This document shows, in pieces, positions 18,501-25,601 of a stretch of DNA of 64,000 nucleotides (the stretch's first letter is position 1; each line of letters starts with the position of its first letter). The notes under the pieces were generated by a model. It saw only the letters and a program-made list of their open reading frames with translations, made no database searches and had not been told where the DNA came from. The stretch spans positions 348,110 through 412,109 of the forward strand of contig NZ_VIVL01000006.1 of assembly GCF_007828835.1 (NCBI RefSeq). The letters are read 5' to 3'. A program made the position numbers and the translations under genes. This DNA comes from Variovorax beijingensis (GTDB lineage Bacteria; Pseudomonadota; Gammaproteobacteria; Burkholderiales; Burkholderiaceae_C).

Positions 18501-18630
18501 TCGGCAGGTCGATGTCCGGAAAGTTCTGCACCTTCATGGCGTTGAAGGACAGCAGCCCCCCGAAGGTGAGCAGCACGAACAGCATCACCGCCGGAATCGG
18601 GTTGCGGATGGACCATGCGGAGACGTTCAT
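15520..18630 (-). CDS. RND efflux permease (AcrB/MdtB-like, HAE1 family)
   Basis: Proton-driven inner membrane pump of 1036 residues, the standard RND length, with the expected two sets of transmembrane segments and two large periplasmic loops. Visible signatures are the N-terminal SIRNPIPAVMLFVLLTFGG, the periplasmic FPDIDLPTV segment and the TM4 motif SLVVGILVDDAIVEVENI with its paired aspartates. It is the last gene of TetR-OMF-MFP-RND and overlaps the MFP gene by four bases (ATGA). The substrate cannot be read from sequence; drugs, solvents or heterocyclic compounds are all possible. Confidence 0.93.
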   Translation of the reverse strand: MNVSAWSIRNPIPAVMLFVLLTFGGLLSFNAMKVQNFPDIDLPTVTVSASLPGAAPSQLETDVARKLENSIATVQGLKHITTKVQDGAATLIVEFRLEKPVQEAVDDVRSAVQRVRADLPADVRDPVVTKLDFAAQPVLAFTIASSRMDAEALSWFVDNDITKKLLALPGVGAVNRVGGVTRQVHVDLDPAKLQALGASAADISRQLRQVQTESAGGRIDLGGSEQPVRTLATVQSADQLADMQIALSDGRRIRLDQVARISDTIAEPRAAALLNGKPVVGFEVARSRGASEVEVGRAIQKALAELRAQRPDIELTEAFNFVEPVEEEYEGSLHLLYEGAILAVIVVWLFLRDWRATFVSAVALPMSVIPAFIGMHLLGFSVNVISLLALSLVVGILVDDAIVEVENIVRHLRMGKSPYEAAMEAADEIGLAVIATTFTLIAVFLPTAFMSGVAGKFFKQFGWTASLAVFASLVVARMLTPMMAAYILKPVVGAEKEPRWLTAYMRAVEWSTHHRFKTMVLATLFFFGSLAMIPLLKTGFIPPDDNSQTQIYLSLAPGSTLAQTTAAAEETRNRVMKIDHVRSVYTTVAGGSAGGDPFANFGTPETRKATLTIKLDERGDRPRKQVIENQIRAALETLPGVRSTVGLGGSGEKYILALTGEDPAALASAASAVEKDLRTVPGLGNITSTASLIRPEIAVRPDFARAADLGVTSSAIAETLRVATLGDYDQALAKLNLAQRQVPIVVKLEDSARQNLELLGRLSVPGARGPVMLSQVASLTMEGGPAVIDRYDRSRNVNFEIELSGVGLGDAKTAVTALPSIQKLPPGVRVTEVGDAEVMTELFNSFGLAMLTGVLCIYIVLVLLFKDFLHPVTILCALPLALGGAFVGLLIGQKALSMPSLIGLIMLMGIATKNSILLVEYAIVARRDHGMSRWDALRDACHKRARPIIMTTLAMGAGMLPIAVGLGTADSSFRSPMAMAVIGGLITSTVLSLLVVPAVFTYVDDIEHWMRRTVRKLRGQPADPHIDDDLVERPAG

Positions 18631-19856
18631 GGGCGTGCCCTCGCTTCGCCGTTGCCCTGGCCGCCCGCGGCGGCCGAGGCCGGCGCTGCGGCAGGCCGGG
18701 CGCCCGCGGCCGCAGGGGCCGGCGGCGCCACCACGCGCACCAGGTCGCCGTCGTTCAGGAAGCCGGCGCCCTGCACCACGATCTGTGCGCCTTCGGGCAA
18801 TGCGCTGGTGATTTCCACGCGCTCGCCGACGCGGCGGCCGGTCTGCACCTTGAGCTGCACCACGCGGTTGTCGGGCTGCAGCACGAAGACGTTGTTGAAG
18901 CCGTCGCGCGGAACAATGGAACTCTGCGGCACGGTGGGCGCGGAGCTGCGCCCCAACTCGAAGTCGCCGCGCGCGAACATGCCGGCCTTGATGCCGGTGT
19001 TCTGCTGCACGTTCGGCAGGTCGACATAGACCAGCGCCGCGCGGGTCTGCGGATCGACGGTGGGAGCGATGCTGCGCACCTTGCCGCGCACCTGCGCGCC
19101 GCTCGCGCTGACCACGAAGGCGGTGGTGCCCACGGTAATGCGGCTGAGCTCGGCCGAGGTGACTTCGGCACGCCATTCGAGCCGGCCCTGGCGGATCAGG
19201 CGGAACAGCTCGGTGCCGGCGGGCACCACGCTGCCGACCGTGGCGGTGCGCGAGGAGATCACGCCGTCGTCGGGCGCCAGCACCTGCGTGTTGCGGCCGC
19301 GCACTTCCTGCGCTGCGAGCACGGCTTCGGCGGCCTCGACGCGCGCCTTGGCGGTCTGCTCGGCCGTCTGGTACTGGTTGATCTGCTGTTGGCTCAGTGC
19401 GCCGGTGGCCTGCAGCGTGCGTGCGCGCGCCGCGTTGCCCGCGGCGTCGGCCGCGGTGGCCCTGGCCTCGGCGAGCGAGGCGCGCGATTGCGCGATGTCC
19501 GCGCGCACCGTCTCGGGCGAGAACACGGCCAGCAGCTGGCCCCTCTTCACCACGTCGCCCACGTTCACGCGCACTTCGGCGAGCTTGAGGCCGCTGGATT
19601 CGGAGCCCACGCTGGCCTCCTGCCAGGCCGCCACATTGCCGTTGGCCGCAAGCGTGAGCGCGAGTTCGGTGGGCTCGGCCTTGGCGACGGTGACCGTCAG
19701 CGTCGGGCGAGCGGCCGGCGCACCCGCCTTGCCCTTGGTGGCGGCCGGCGTGCCGGCTTCGTTCGCGGGCTTGCGGGTCAGCCACACGGCCGCGGCGACG
19801 ATGACGACCAGCGCCAGCAGCGCGATGGCAAGGGTGGAGCGTTTGATTCTTTTCAT
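18627..19856 (-). CDS. RND efflux periplasmic adaptor (membrane fusion protein)
   Basis: 409-residue periplasmic adaptor that links the pump to the outer membrane channel. A membrane anchor or uncleaved signal is at residues 9-26 (LAIALLALVVIVAAAVWL). It is followed by the lipoyl half-motif, a coiled-coil hairpin rich in Ala, Glu and Arg (about 105-175), the second lipoyl/beta-barrel region and an Ala/Pro-rich tail. It overlaps the OMF gene upstream and the permease downstream by four bases each, so the complex is made in coupled stoichiometry. Confidence 0.92.
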   Translation of the reverse strand: MKRIKRSTLAIALLALVVIVAAAVWLTRKPANEAGTPAATKGKAGAPAARPTLTVTVAKAEPTELALTLAANGNVAAWQEASVGSESSGLKLAEVRVNVGDVVKRGQLLAVFSPETVRADIAQSRASLAEARATAADAAGNAARARTLQATGALSQQQINQYQTAEQTAKARVEAAEAVLAAQEVRGRNTQVLAPDDGVISSRTATVGSVVPAGTELFRLIRQGRLEWRAEVTSAELSRITVGTTAFVVSASGAQVRGKVRSIAPTVDPQTRAALVYVDLPNVQQNTGIKAGMFARGDFELGRSSAPTVPQSSIVPRDGFNNVFVLQPDNRVVQLKVQTGRRVGERVEITSALPEGAQIVVQGAGFLNDGDLVRVVAPPAPAAAGARPAAAPASAAAGGQGNGEARARP

Positions 19857-21349
19857 GGCGACGTCGCGACCTTGGCGGCCGGGTTGGAAGTCATTGAGGG
19901 CGATTCGGGGCGGGCCCAGCCGCCGCCCATCGAGCGGTAGAGCGCCACCCAGGCTTCGGTGCGTTCGCGCTGCAGCGAGACGCGGGCGGTCTGCGCGGCG
20001 AAGAGCGTGCGGCGCGAATCCTCGAGCTCGAACAGGCTGGCCAGGCCGCTCTGGTAGCGCGCCTGGGTGGCATCGAACGAGGCCTGGTAGTTGCTCACCG
20101 CGGCGTCGGCATCGGCCGCGCGCGCGTCGGTGGCGTCGAGGTTGACCAGCGCTTCCTCCACCTCGCGTACCGCCTGCCGAACGTTCGCGCGGTAGAGCGA
20201 CACGGCTTCGGTGTAGCGCGCCTTGGCCGCGTCGCTGTTGGCCGCGCGGGCGCCGCCGTCGAGCAGCGGCACCGTGAGCGAGACCGGGCCGATGGTCCAG
20301 GTGTCGAGCGATTCGCGGAAGCCGCTGGTGCGGATCTGCATGCGGCCGATCGAGCCCGAGATGCTGAGCTTGGGATAGCGCTCGGCCTCGGCGGAGCCCA
20401 CATCGGCGCTGGCCGACGCCACGCCGAGCTCAGCCGCGTACACGTCGGGCCGCTGCGAGATCGCCTCGGCCGGCACGCTGGCGATGCTGCCGACCGCGGG
20501 CAGCGTGCGCTGCGCGGGCGAGGCGGCGAGCTTGCGTTCGAGCGTGGGCTCATCGATGCCGCTGAGCGCCACCAGCGCCTTGCGCTGAACCGCGCATTGG
20601 GCGCGCTGCTGGGTCAGGCGACCCGAGGCGTCCGAGGCACTGGCGCGCGCGAGCGCTGCATCGGCCGGCGCGGTGAAGCCGGCGCGCGCCGACAGGTCGG
20701 TGAGGCGCGCGGTTTCGCCGCGCGATCTGGCATCGGACTCGGCCACGCGCAGCTGCTGCTGGCAGGCGCGTTCGGCGAAGTAGGCGTTGGCCGTTTCGGC
20801 CGCGACGGCCACGCGCGCGTCGTGCCACTTGGCAGTGGCGCTGTTGAACTTCTGCTCGGCCGAATCGCGGTCGGCGCGCAGGCGGCCGAACAGGTCGATT
20901 TCCCATTTGGACTGCAGGCCGGCCTGCAGCGTGGTCAGCGGCGCGACGGCGGCCGTACTGCTGCTGGACGAGGAAGCCGCGCCGCCGGCGCCGAAGGAGG
21001 AGCCCGAGACGCCGCGGCTCGCCGAGGCCGTGGCGTCCAGGTTGGGCAGCAGCGCCGCGCCGGCCTGCACGCGCGTGGAACGCGCCTCGGCCACACGCGC
21101 CGCGGCGCTTGCGAGAGTGGGGCTTGCGGCCTCGGCCGCGGCAATGAGCTCGACCAGCAGCGGATCGTCGAGCTGGCGCCACCAGTCGGCCAGCGACGCC
21201 AGCGAACCGCCGTGCGGCAGCGGCGCGTGCCATTGCGCGGGGAAGGGCGCCTCGACCGTGGCTGGCGGACGCGTCAGGCCGCAGCCCGCAAGGCCGAGAC
21301 CAAGGCCCAGTGTCAGGCAGAGGGCGGCAATCGATCGGAGTCGTCTCAT
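19853..21349 (-). CDS. Outer membrane efflux lipoprotein, NodT family
   Basis: A 498-residue TolC-like outer membrane channel. It begins MRRLRSIAALCLTLGLGLGL with lipobox LAGC (Cys 23), then the NodT hallmark WWRQLDDPLLVELI and long alpha-helical repeats rich in Ala, Arg and Glu. The ATG at 21349 overlaps the tetR stop by four bases and gives the normal lipoprotein start; the longer frame upstream is an artefact of reading across tetR. It completes the tripartite pump. Confidence 0.93.
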   Translation of the reverse strand: MRRLRSIAALCLTLGLGLGLAGCGLTRPPATVEAPFPAQWHAPLPHGGSLASLADWWRQLDDPLLVELIAAAEAASPTLASAAARVAEARSTRVQAGAALLPNLDATASASRGVSGSSFGAGGAASSSSSSTAAVAPLTTLQAGLQSKWEIDLFGRLRADRDSAEQKFNSATAKWHDARVAVAAETANAYFAERACQQQLRVAESDARSRGETARLTDLSARAGFTAPADAALARASASDASGRLTQQRAQCAVQRKALVALSGIDEPTLERKLAASPAQRTLPAVGSIASVPAEAISQRPDVYAAELGVASASADVGSAEAERYPKLSISGSIGRMQIRTSGFRESLDTWTIGPVSLTVPLLDGGARAANSDAAKARYTEAVSLYRANVRQAVREVEEALVNLDATDARAADADAAVSNYQASFDATQARYQSGLASLFELEDSRRTLFAAQTARVSLQRERTEAWVALYRSMGGGWARPESPSMTSNPAAKVATSP

Positions 21350-22068
21350 GTCTTCTTTCTCCCTGAACGGGCAGGCGCGGCCGCGGGCCTGGCGGCGGTT
21401 TGGCGGCGCAGGGCTTCGGCCTCGACCAGCGCGATGGCATAGCCCGTGAGGCGCTGGGCCCAGGTGTCCACGCTGCGCGGCGTGTTCAGCAGGGAGGGGC
21501 GTATCGCCTCGACAAGGTCCTGGCTCACGAAAAGCTGCATCGCCAGGCCGGTGATGGCAAAGCTCAGCCGGTGCACGTCGTCGTCGGGCCGCGCGAGGCC
21601 CAGGCGCCGGCACAGCACCCGGGCAATGGCATTGTGCGGGCCCTTGATGTCGCGCTCCATCTCCTCGGCCCACTGGCTGGTCGGCTCGAGCATTTCGCGC
21701 AGGTGCAGCTGGATGCACTGGCGCACGATCTCTCCCTGCTTGAGGGGCTCGATCATGCGCGTGAAGAAGATCCGCAGCGCCTCTTCCAGCGGCAGCTCGG
21801 GCGCGGCATAGAGCGAGATGAAATCGCCCGCGTTGCCGCCCATCGGCTCGCCGAAGGTGGCGGCATACAAGCCGGCCTTGTCGCCGAAGTAATAGCTGAT
21901 GGCCGAGATGTTCACGCCCGCGGCGCGCGCGATCTCGCGGGTCGAGGTCTTGGCGTAGCCGTTGGCGGCGAACAGCGCCAGGGCGGCGTAGAGCAGGCGC
22001 TGGCGTGCTTCGACGCCGTCGCTGCGCGGCGCGCGGGCGGAAAGTGCTTGCAGGGCGGAGGCGCTCAT
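21346..22068 (-). CDS. TetR-family repressor (CerR-like C-terminal domain)
   Basis: A 240-residue regulator with an N-terminal TetR helix-turn-helix (AALALFAANGYAKTSTREIA, then AAGVNISAISYYFGDKAGLY, residues about 31-70) and a C-terminal ligand-binding region of the CerR type (GEPMGGNAG, REMLEPTSQW). It is the first gene of the efflux operon, so it probably represses its own pump. The ATG at 22068 was chosen; a TTG at 22092 in frame would lie inside the operator palindrome and is unlikely. Confidence 0.88.
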   Translation of the reverse strand: MSASALQALSARAPRSDGVEARQRLLYAALALFAANGYAKTSTREIARAAGVNISAISYYFGDKAGLYAATFGEPMGGNAGDFISLYAAPELPLEEALRIFFTRMIEPLKQGEIVRQCIQLHLREMLEPTSQWAEEMERDIKGPHNAIARVLCRRLGLARPDDDVHRLSFAITGLAMQLFVSQDLVEAIRPSLLNTPRSVDTWAQRLTGYAIALVEAEALRRQTAARPAAAPARSGRKKT

Positions 22069-22090
22069 GCAGGCGATTAGATCATGCAGC

Positions 22091-22108
22091 AAATCAAACG
22101 TTTGATTT
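22091..22108. promoter_or_regulatory. Perfect 18-base palindrome, probable operator of the TetR/efflux operon
   Basis: AAATCAAACGTTTGATTT is a perfect inverted repeat (arms AAATCAAAC and GTTTGATTT) centred 31 bases upstream of the tetR start codon, in the gap to the divergent sigma-54 activator gene. CerR/TetR-type repressors bind such sites next to their own genes. A drug or lipophilic effector would release the repressor. Ownership by this TetR is inferred from position. Confidence 0.7.
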
Positions 22109-22237
22109 ACTTATGGCGCGATGAGGGCTTTCTTCGCATTGGCGGCGAATGCGCTTTTGGCGCATTTCCGCCGGCTGCATCGATGCCACCGCAAGCGGCC
22201 CGGCGAGCGGCCGAATGAGGCGCGCTACGATCCGCCC

Positions 22238-23782
22238 ATGTCCGCCGTTCCGCCCGCCACCGCATCGCCCGCCTTGCCTCTGGATGCCGAAGGCATCCTC
22301 GCGCTGGCCGCGCGCTCGATGTTCCATCTGTTCTCGAGCATCAGCCAGGGCATGTTCCTGGTGGACCGCAGCGGGCGCATCGTGTGGGTCAACGAAGGCT
22401 ATCGCCGCTTCCTGCCGGCACTGGGCTTTTCGTCGATCGACCAGTTCATGGGCCACATGGTCGAGGACGTCATTCCCAACACGCAGATGCGGCGCGTGCT
22501 CGAGACCGGCGAGCCGATCCTGGTCGACCTGCTCAACAACAAGGCGGGTACCTTCGTGGTCAGCCGCATTCCGCTGCGCGCCGAGAGCGGCGGGCGCGAG
22601 GGCGAGGCGGGAGAAGTCATCGGTGCCATCGGCATCGTGCTGTTCGACCAGCCCGAGACCACGCTGCAGCCGCTCATCAGCAAGTTCGCGCTGCTGCAGC
22701 GCGACCTCGACGATGCACGTCGCGAGCTTGCAAGCCAGCGCAACAATCCGCTCTACCAGCATGCGGCCGACGGGCAGCGCCGCTCCAAGTACACCTTTGC
22801 CAGCTTCATCGGCAGCAGCCCGGCCGCGGTGGAGGTGAAGCGCCATGCGCGCCGCGCCGCGCAGTCCGCGAGCCCGGTGCTGCTGCTGGGCGAAACCGGC
22901 ACCGGCAAGGAACTGCTTGCGCATGCGATCCATGCGGCCTCGGCGCGGGCCAAGGGGCAGTTCGTCAGCGTCAACATTGCGGCCGTGCCCGACACATTGC
23001 TGGAGGCCGAGTTCTTCGGCTTCGCGCCCGGTGCCTTCACGGGCGCCGACAGGCGAGGGCGCGAAGGCAAATTCAAGCTGGCCGACGGCGGCAGCCTCTT
23101 TCTCGACGAGATCGGCGACATGCCGCTCGGCCTGCAGGCCAAGCTGCTGCGCGCATTGCAGGAGGGCGAGATCGAGCCGCTGGGCTCCAACAAGCTGGTG
23201 CCCTTCGATGCGCGCGTGATCGCCGCCACCTCGCGCGACCTGCCCGAACTGGTGCGCCGCGGCCAGTTCCGCGAAGACCTCTACTACCGCCTCAACGTGC
23301 TGCCGCTGCGCGTGCCGCCGTTGCGCGAGCGGCGCAGCGACATTCCGGCGCTGGTCGAGGCGCTGGGGGAGGACATGGCGCTGCGCAGCGGCGAGGCGCC
23401 GCCCGAGATCACGCCCGATGCGCTCGCGCTGCTGGCCGGCCAGCACTGGCGCGGCAACATCCGCGAACTGCGCAACGTGCTGGAGCAGGTCACGATGCGC
23501 AGCGACTCGCAGCGCATCGATGCCGCGCAACTCGAACGCATCCTACGCGAAGCGGGGCTGGAGCAGATCGAGCTGCCCGCCACCCTGCAGAGCGCGCACG
23601 ATGCCGACGAAGAGGCGCTGCTGCTGCGGCCGCTCGCGCAGCAGGTCGCCGAACTGGAGCGCAAGGCGATCGCCGCGGCGCTTGCGGCCACCGGTGGCAA
23701 CAAGCTGGCGACGTCGAGGCTGCTCGGCATTTCACGTGCCACGCTCTACGAGCGCATGACGAACCAGGAGCGGCCGGCGTGA
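22238..23782 (+). CDS. Sigma-54-dependent transcriptional activator with PAS sensor domain
   Basis: Enhancer-binding protein of 514 residues. The PAS-type sensor lies at about residues 25-130 (FLVDRSGRIVWVNEGY), followed by a short coiled linker. The AAA+ domain has Walker A GETGTGKE near 218, the sigma-54 contact loop GAFTGA near 265, Walker B SLFLDEIG near 286 and a GNIRELRNVLEQ segment. A Fis-type helix-turn-helix ends the chain (TGGNKLATSRLLGISRATLY, about 487-506). The sensor is a PAS and not a receiver, so it probably responds to a ligand. The next operon downstream has a -24/-12 promoter, which makes this the likely activator of the importer/PHA depolymerase genes. Confidence 0.9.
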   Translation: MSAVPPATASPALPLDAEGILALAARSMFHLFSSISQGMFLVDRSGRIVWVNEGYRRFLPALGFSSIDQFMGHMVEDVIPNTQMRRVLETGEPILVDLLNNKAGTFVVSRIPLRAESGGREGEAGEVIGAIGIVLFDQPETTLQPLISKFALLQRDLDDARRELASQRNNPLYQHAADGQRRSKYTFASFIGSSPAAVEVKRHARRAAQSASPVLLLGETGTGKELLAHAIHAASARAKGQFVSVNIAAVPDTLLEAEFFGFAPGAFTGADRRGREGKFKLADGGSLFLDEIGDMPLGLQAKLLRALQEGEIEPLGSNKLVPFDARVIAATSRDLPELVRRGQFREDLYYRLNVLPLRVPPLRERRSDIPALVEALGEDMALRSGEAPPEITPDALALLAGQHWRGNIRELRNVLEQVTMRSDSQRIDAAQLERILREAGLEQIELPATLQSAHDADEEALLLRPLAQQVAELERKAIAAALAATGGNKLATSRLLGISRATLYERMTNQERPA

Positions 23783-23828
23783 AGCCTTCGAGCCTCGCCC
23801 GCTGCATCGGCCTGAAGCGAGCGAGCCC

Positions 23829-24104
23829 ATGAGCGTGCGCGCCCTGCGTTCCACCTTCGGCCCCAATTGCCATTGGTGCGGCCTGGCCATGGACTTCGAC
23901 GAGCCGCACGGCAGGCCCGAGTCCGCGACCATCGAACACCTGATCGATTCGACGCTGGGCGGCGTGCGCTCGCAGAAGCACCGCCGGCTTGCGCACGCCG
24001 CCTGCAACCACGCGCGCAACGAGTTCCGCATGCAGGCCGAGCGCCAGTTCCAGCGCTGGATCGCCGAGCGCCAAATCTCCGAGAAAACCCTGACCGACAA
24101 GTAG
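23829..24104 (+). CDS. Small HNH-type zinc-finger protein
   Basis: A 91-residue basic protein with an HNH-endonuclease-like core: CHWCG at about residues 14-18, the ATIEHLI strand-helix with the catalytic-type His near 37, and the second metal and asparagine segment AHAACNHARNE near 55-65. It consists of the domain alone, without a DNA-recognition partner. It lies 46 bases after the sigma-54 activator and before the sigma-54 promoter, so it may be co-transcribed with the activator. Its role in this locus is unknown; similar orphan HNH proteins are common. Confidence 0.75.
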   Translation: MSVRALRSTFGPNCHWCGLAMDFDEPHGRPESATIEHLIDSTLGGVRSQKHRRLAHAACNHARNEFRMQAERQFQRWIAERQISEKTLTDK

Positions 24105-24117
24105 ACAGTTGATTGAA

Positions 24118-24143
24118 ATTCAGACACATCAAGTGTTCTGAAT
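24118..24143. promoter_or_regulatory. Dyad upstream of the -24/-12 promoter, candidate enhancer (UAS)
   Basis: ATTCAGA (24118-24124) and TCTGAAT (24137-24143) form perfect inverted arms around a 12-base spacer that itself has CAC/GTG symmetry. An overlapping ten-base palindrome, CTGAATTCAG, lies at 24138-24147, and the octamer ATTCAGTC recurs at 24142 and 24219. The dyad centre is about 72 bases upstream of the -24 element, a normal distance for a sigma-54 activator. Binding by the upstream activator is inferred. Confidence 0.45.
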
Positions 24144-24201
24144 TCAGTCGACTTGCGCTTCCTCCGAATGAAGAAGCGTTTGGTATCAAGGGGTTAGCAG
24201 A

Positions 24202-24217
24202 TGGCACGAAGTGTGCA
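24202..24217 (+). promoter_or_regulatory. Sigma-54 (-24/-12) promoter of the importer/PHA depolymerase operon
   Basis: TGGCACG-AAGT-GTGCA matches the sigma-54 consensus TGGCACG-N4-TTGCA at all but one position, with the invariant GG (24203-24204) and GC (24215-24216) separated by exactly ten bases. The expected transcription start is near 24228, about 21 bases before the ATG at 24249, leaving room for the AGGAG site. A sigma-54 activator gene lies just upstream. Confidence 0.75.
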
Positions 24218-24248
24218 ATATTCAGTCACCTATTTCAGGAGACAAAGA

Positions 24249-25436
24249 ATGAACCGTCGCCACCTCGTCGCCCTGGCCGCACTCGCCGCCTGTGTCACCG
24301 CTGCACCCGCCTGGGCCCAGTCCAACGAAATCCGCATCGCCCACATCTACAGCAAGACCGGGCCGCTCGAGGCCTACGGCAAGCAGACCCAGACCGGCCT
24401 GATGATGGGACTGGACTACGCCACCGGCGGCACGATGATGGTCAATGGCAAGAAGCTGGTGGTCATCGAGAAGGACGACCAGGGCAAGCCCGACCTCGGC
24501 AAGTCGCTGCTGGCCGCCGCGTACTCCGACGACAAGGCCGCGCTGGCGGTGGGCCCCACGGCTTCGGGCGTGGCCCTGGCCATGCTGCCGGTGGCCGAGG
24601 AGTACAAGAAGATCCTGATCGTGGAGCCGGCCGTCGCCGATTCGATCACCGGCGACAAGTGGAACAAGTACATCTTCCGCACCGGCCGCAATTCGAGCCA
24701 GGATGCGATCTCGAATGCGGTGGCCATCGACAAGGCCGGCGTGACGGTCGCCACGCTCGCGCAGGACAACGCCTTCGGCCGCGACGGCGTGAAGGCCTTC
24801 GGCGCCGCGCTCAAGAAAGCGAAGCTGGTGCACGAGGAATATCTGCCGCCCGCCACCACCGACTTCACGGCGGGTGCGCAGCGCCTGATCGACAAGCTCA
24901 AGGACCAGCCGGGCCGCAAGATCATCTGGATCGTCTGGGCCGGCGCGGGCAATCCGTTCAAGATCGTCGACCTCGACCTCAAGCGCTACGGCATCGAGAT
25001 CGCCACCGGCGGCAACATCCTGCCGGCCATGGCGGCCTACAAGAACCTGCCCGGCATGGAAGGTGCGGCGTACTACTACTTCGGCATCCCGAAGAACCCG
25101 GTCAACGAGGCGCTGGTGTCGGCCCACTACAAGCAGTTCAAGGCACCGCCGGACTTCTTCACGGCCGGCGGTTTCTCGGCCGCCATGGCAGTGGTCACCG
25201 CGCTCAAGAAGACGGGCGGCGACACCGGCACCAACAAACTCATCGGCGCCATGGAAGGCATGAGCTTCGATACACCCAAGGGCAAGATGACCTTCCGCAA
25301 GGAAGACCACCAGGCGATGCAGTCGATGTACCACTTCAAGATCAAGGCCGACCCGGCATTCGCCTGGGGCGTGCCGGAGCTGGTGCGCGAGATCAAGCCC
25401 GAAGAGATGGACATCCCCATCAAAAACAAGCGCTGA
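24249..25436 (+). CDS. Branched-chain-amino-acid-type ABC transporter periplasmic binding protein
   Basis: A 395-residue LivK-like receptor with a cleavable signal (MNRRHLVALAALAACVTAAP, ending AWA at residue 23). The mature start EIRIAHIYSKTGPLEAYGKQ is typical of the Peripla_BP_6 group, which binds amino acids, amides, aromatic acids and other small carboxylates. It heads a seven-gene operon behind the sigma-54 promoter. The next gene is a secreted PHA depolymerase, so a hydroxyacid or oligomer ligand is plausible; this is context, not direct evidence. The ATG at 24249 follows AGGAG; an upstream GTG-type frame start would precede the promoter. Confidence 0.9.
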   Translation: MNRRHLVALAALAACVTAAPAWAQSNEIRIAHIYSKTGPLEAYGKQTQTGLMMGLDYATGGTMMVNGKKLVVIEKDDQGKPDLGKSLLAAAYSDDKAALAVGPTASGVALAMLPVAEEYKKILIVEPAVADSITGDKWNKYIFRTGRNSSQDAISNAVAIDKAGVTVATLAQDNAFGRDGVKAFGAALKKAKLVHEEYLPPATTDFTAGAQRLIDKLKDQPGRKIIWIVWAGAGNPFKIVDLDLKRYGIEIATGGNILPAMAAYKNLPGMEGAAYYYFGIPKNPVNEALVSAHYKQFKAPPDFFTAGGFSAAMAVVTALKKTGGDTGTNKLIGAMEGMSFDTPKGKMTFRKEDHQAMQSMYHFKIKADPAFAWGVPELVREIKPEEMDIPIKNKR

Positions 25437-25452
25437 GCGCCAATCCACAGCC

Positions 25453-25468
25453 GCGGCCCTGAGGCCGC
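25453..25468 (+). other. Short GC hairpin between the binding-protein gene and the PHA depolymerase gene
   Basis: GCGGCC-CTGA-GGCCGC forms a six-pair stem-loop 17 bases after the binding-protein stop, in a 165-base gap that otherwise holds only the AAGGAG site of the next gene. It has no U-run, so it is more likely an mRNA-stabilising or attenuating hairpin, which would keep the receptor more abundant than the downstream proteins, than a full terminator. Confidence 0.4.
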
Positions 25469-25601
25469 ACTCCCTTCGCCCCGGAGTGGCCGCCGGGCGA
25501 GGCGCCAGCCTGCGCCGCCGAGGCCCGGGCGGTGCAACCAACGGCCGATTCGTCAGCAATCCAGCAAGCGTTCGATACACCTACAACAGAAGGAGACAGC
25601 G

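Noticed and set aside
22068..22092. TTG start for the TetR gene at 22092
   Set aside because: It lies inside the operator palindrome. The ATG at 22068 fits the family and leaves the operator upstream.
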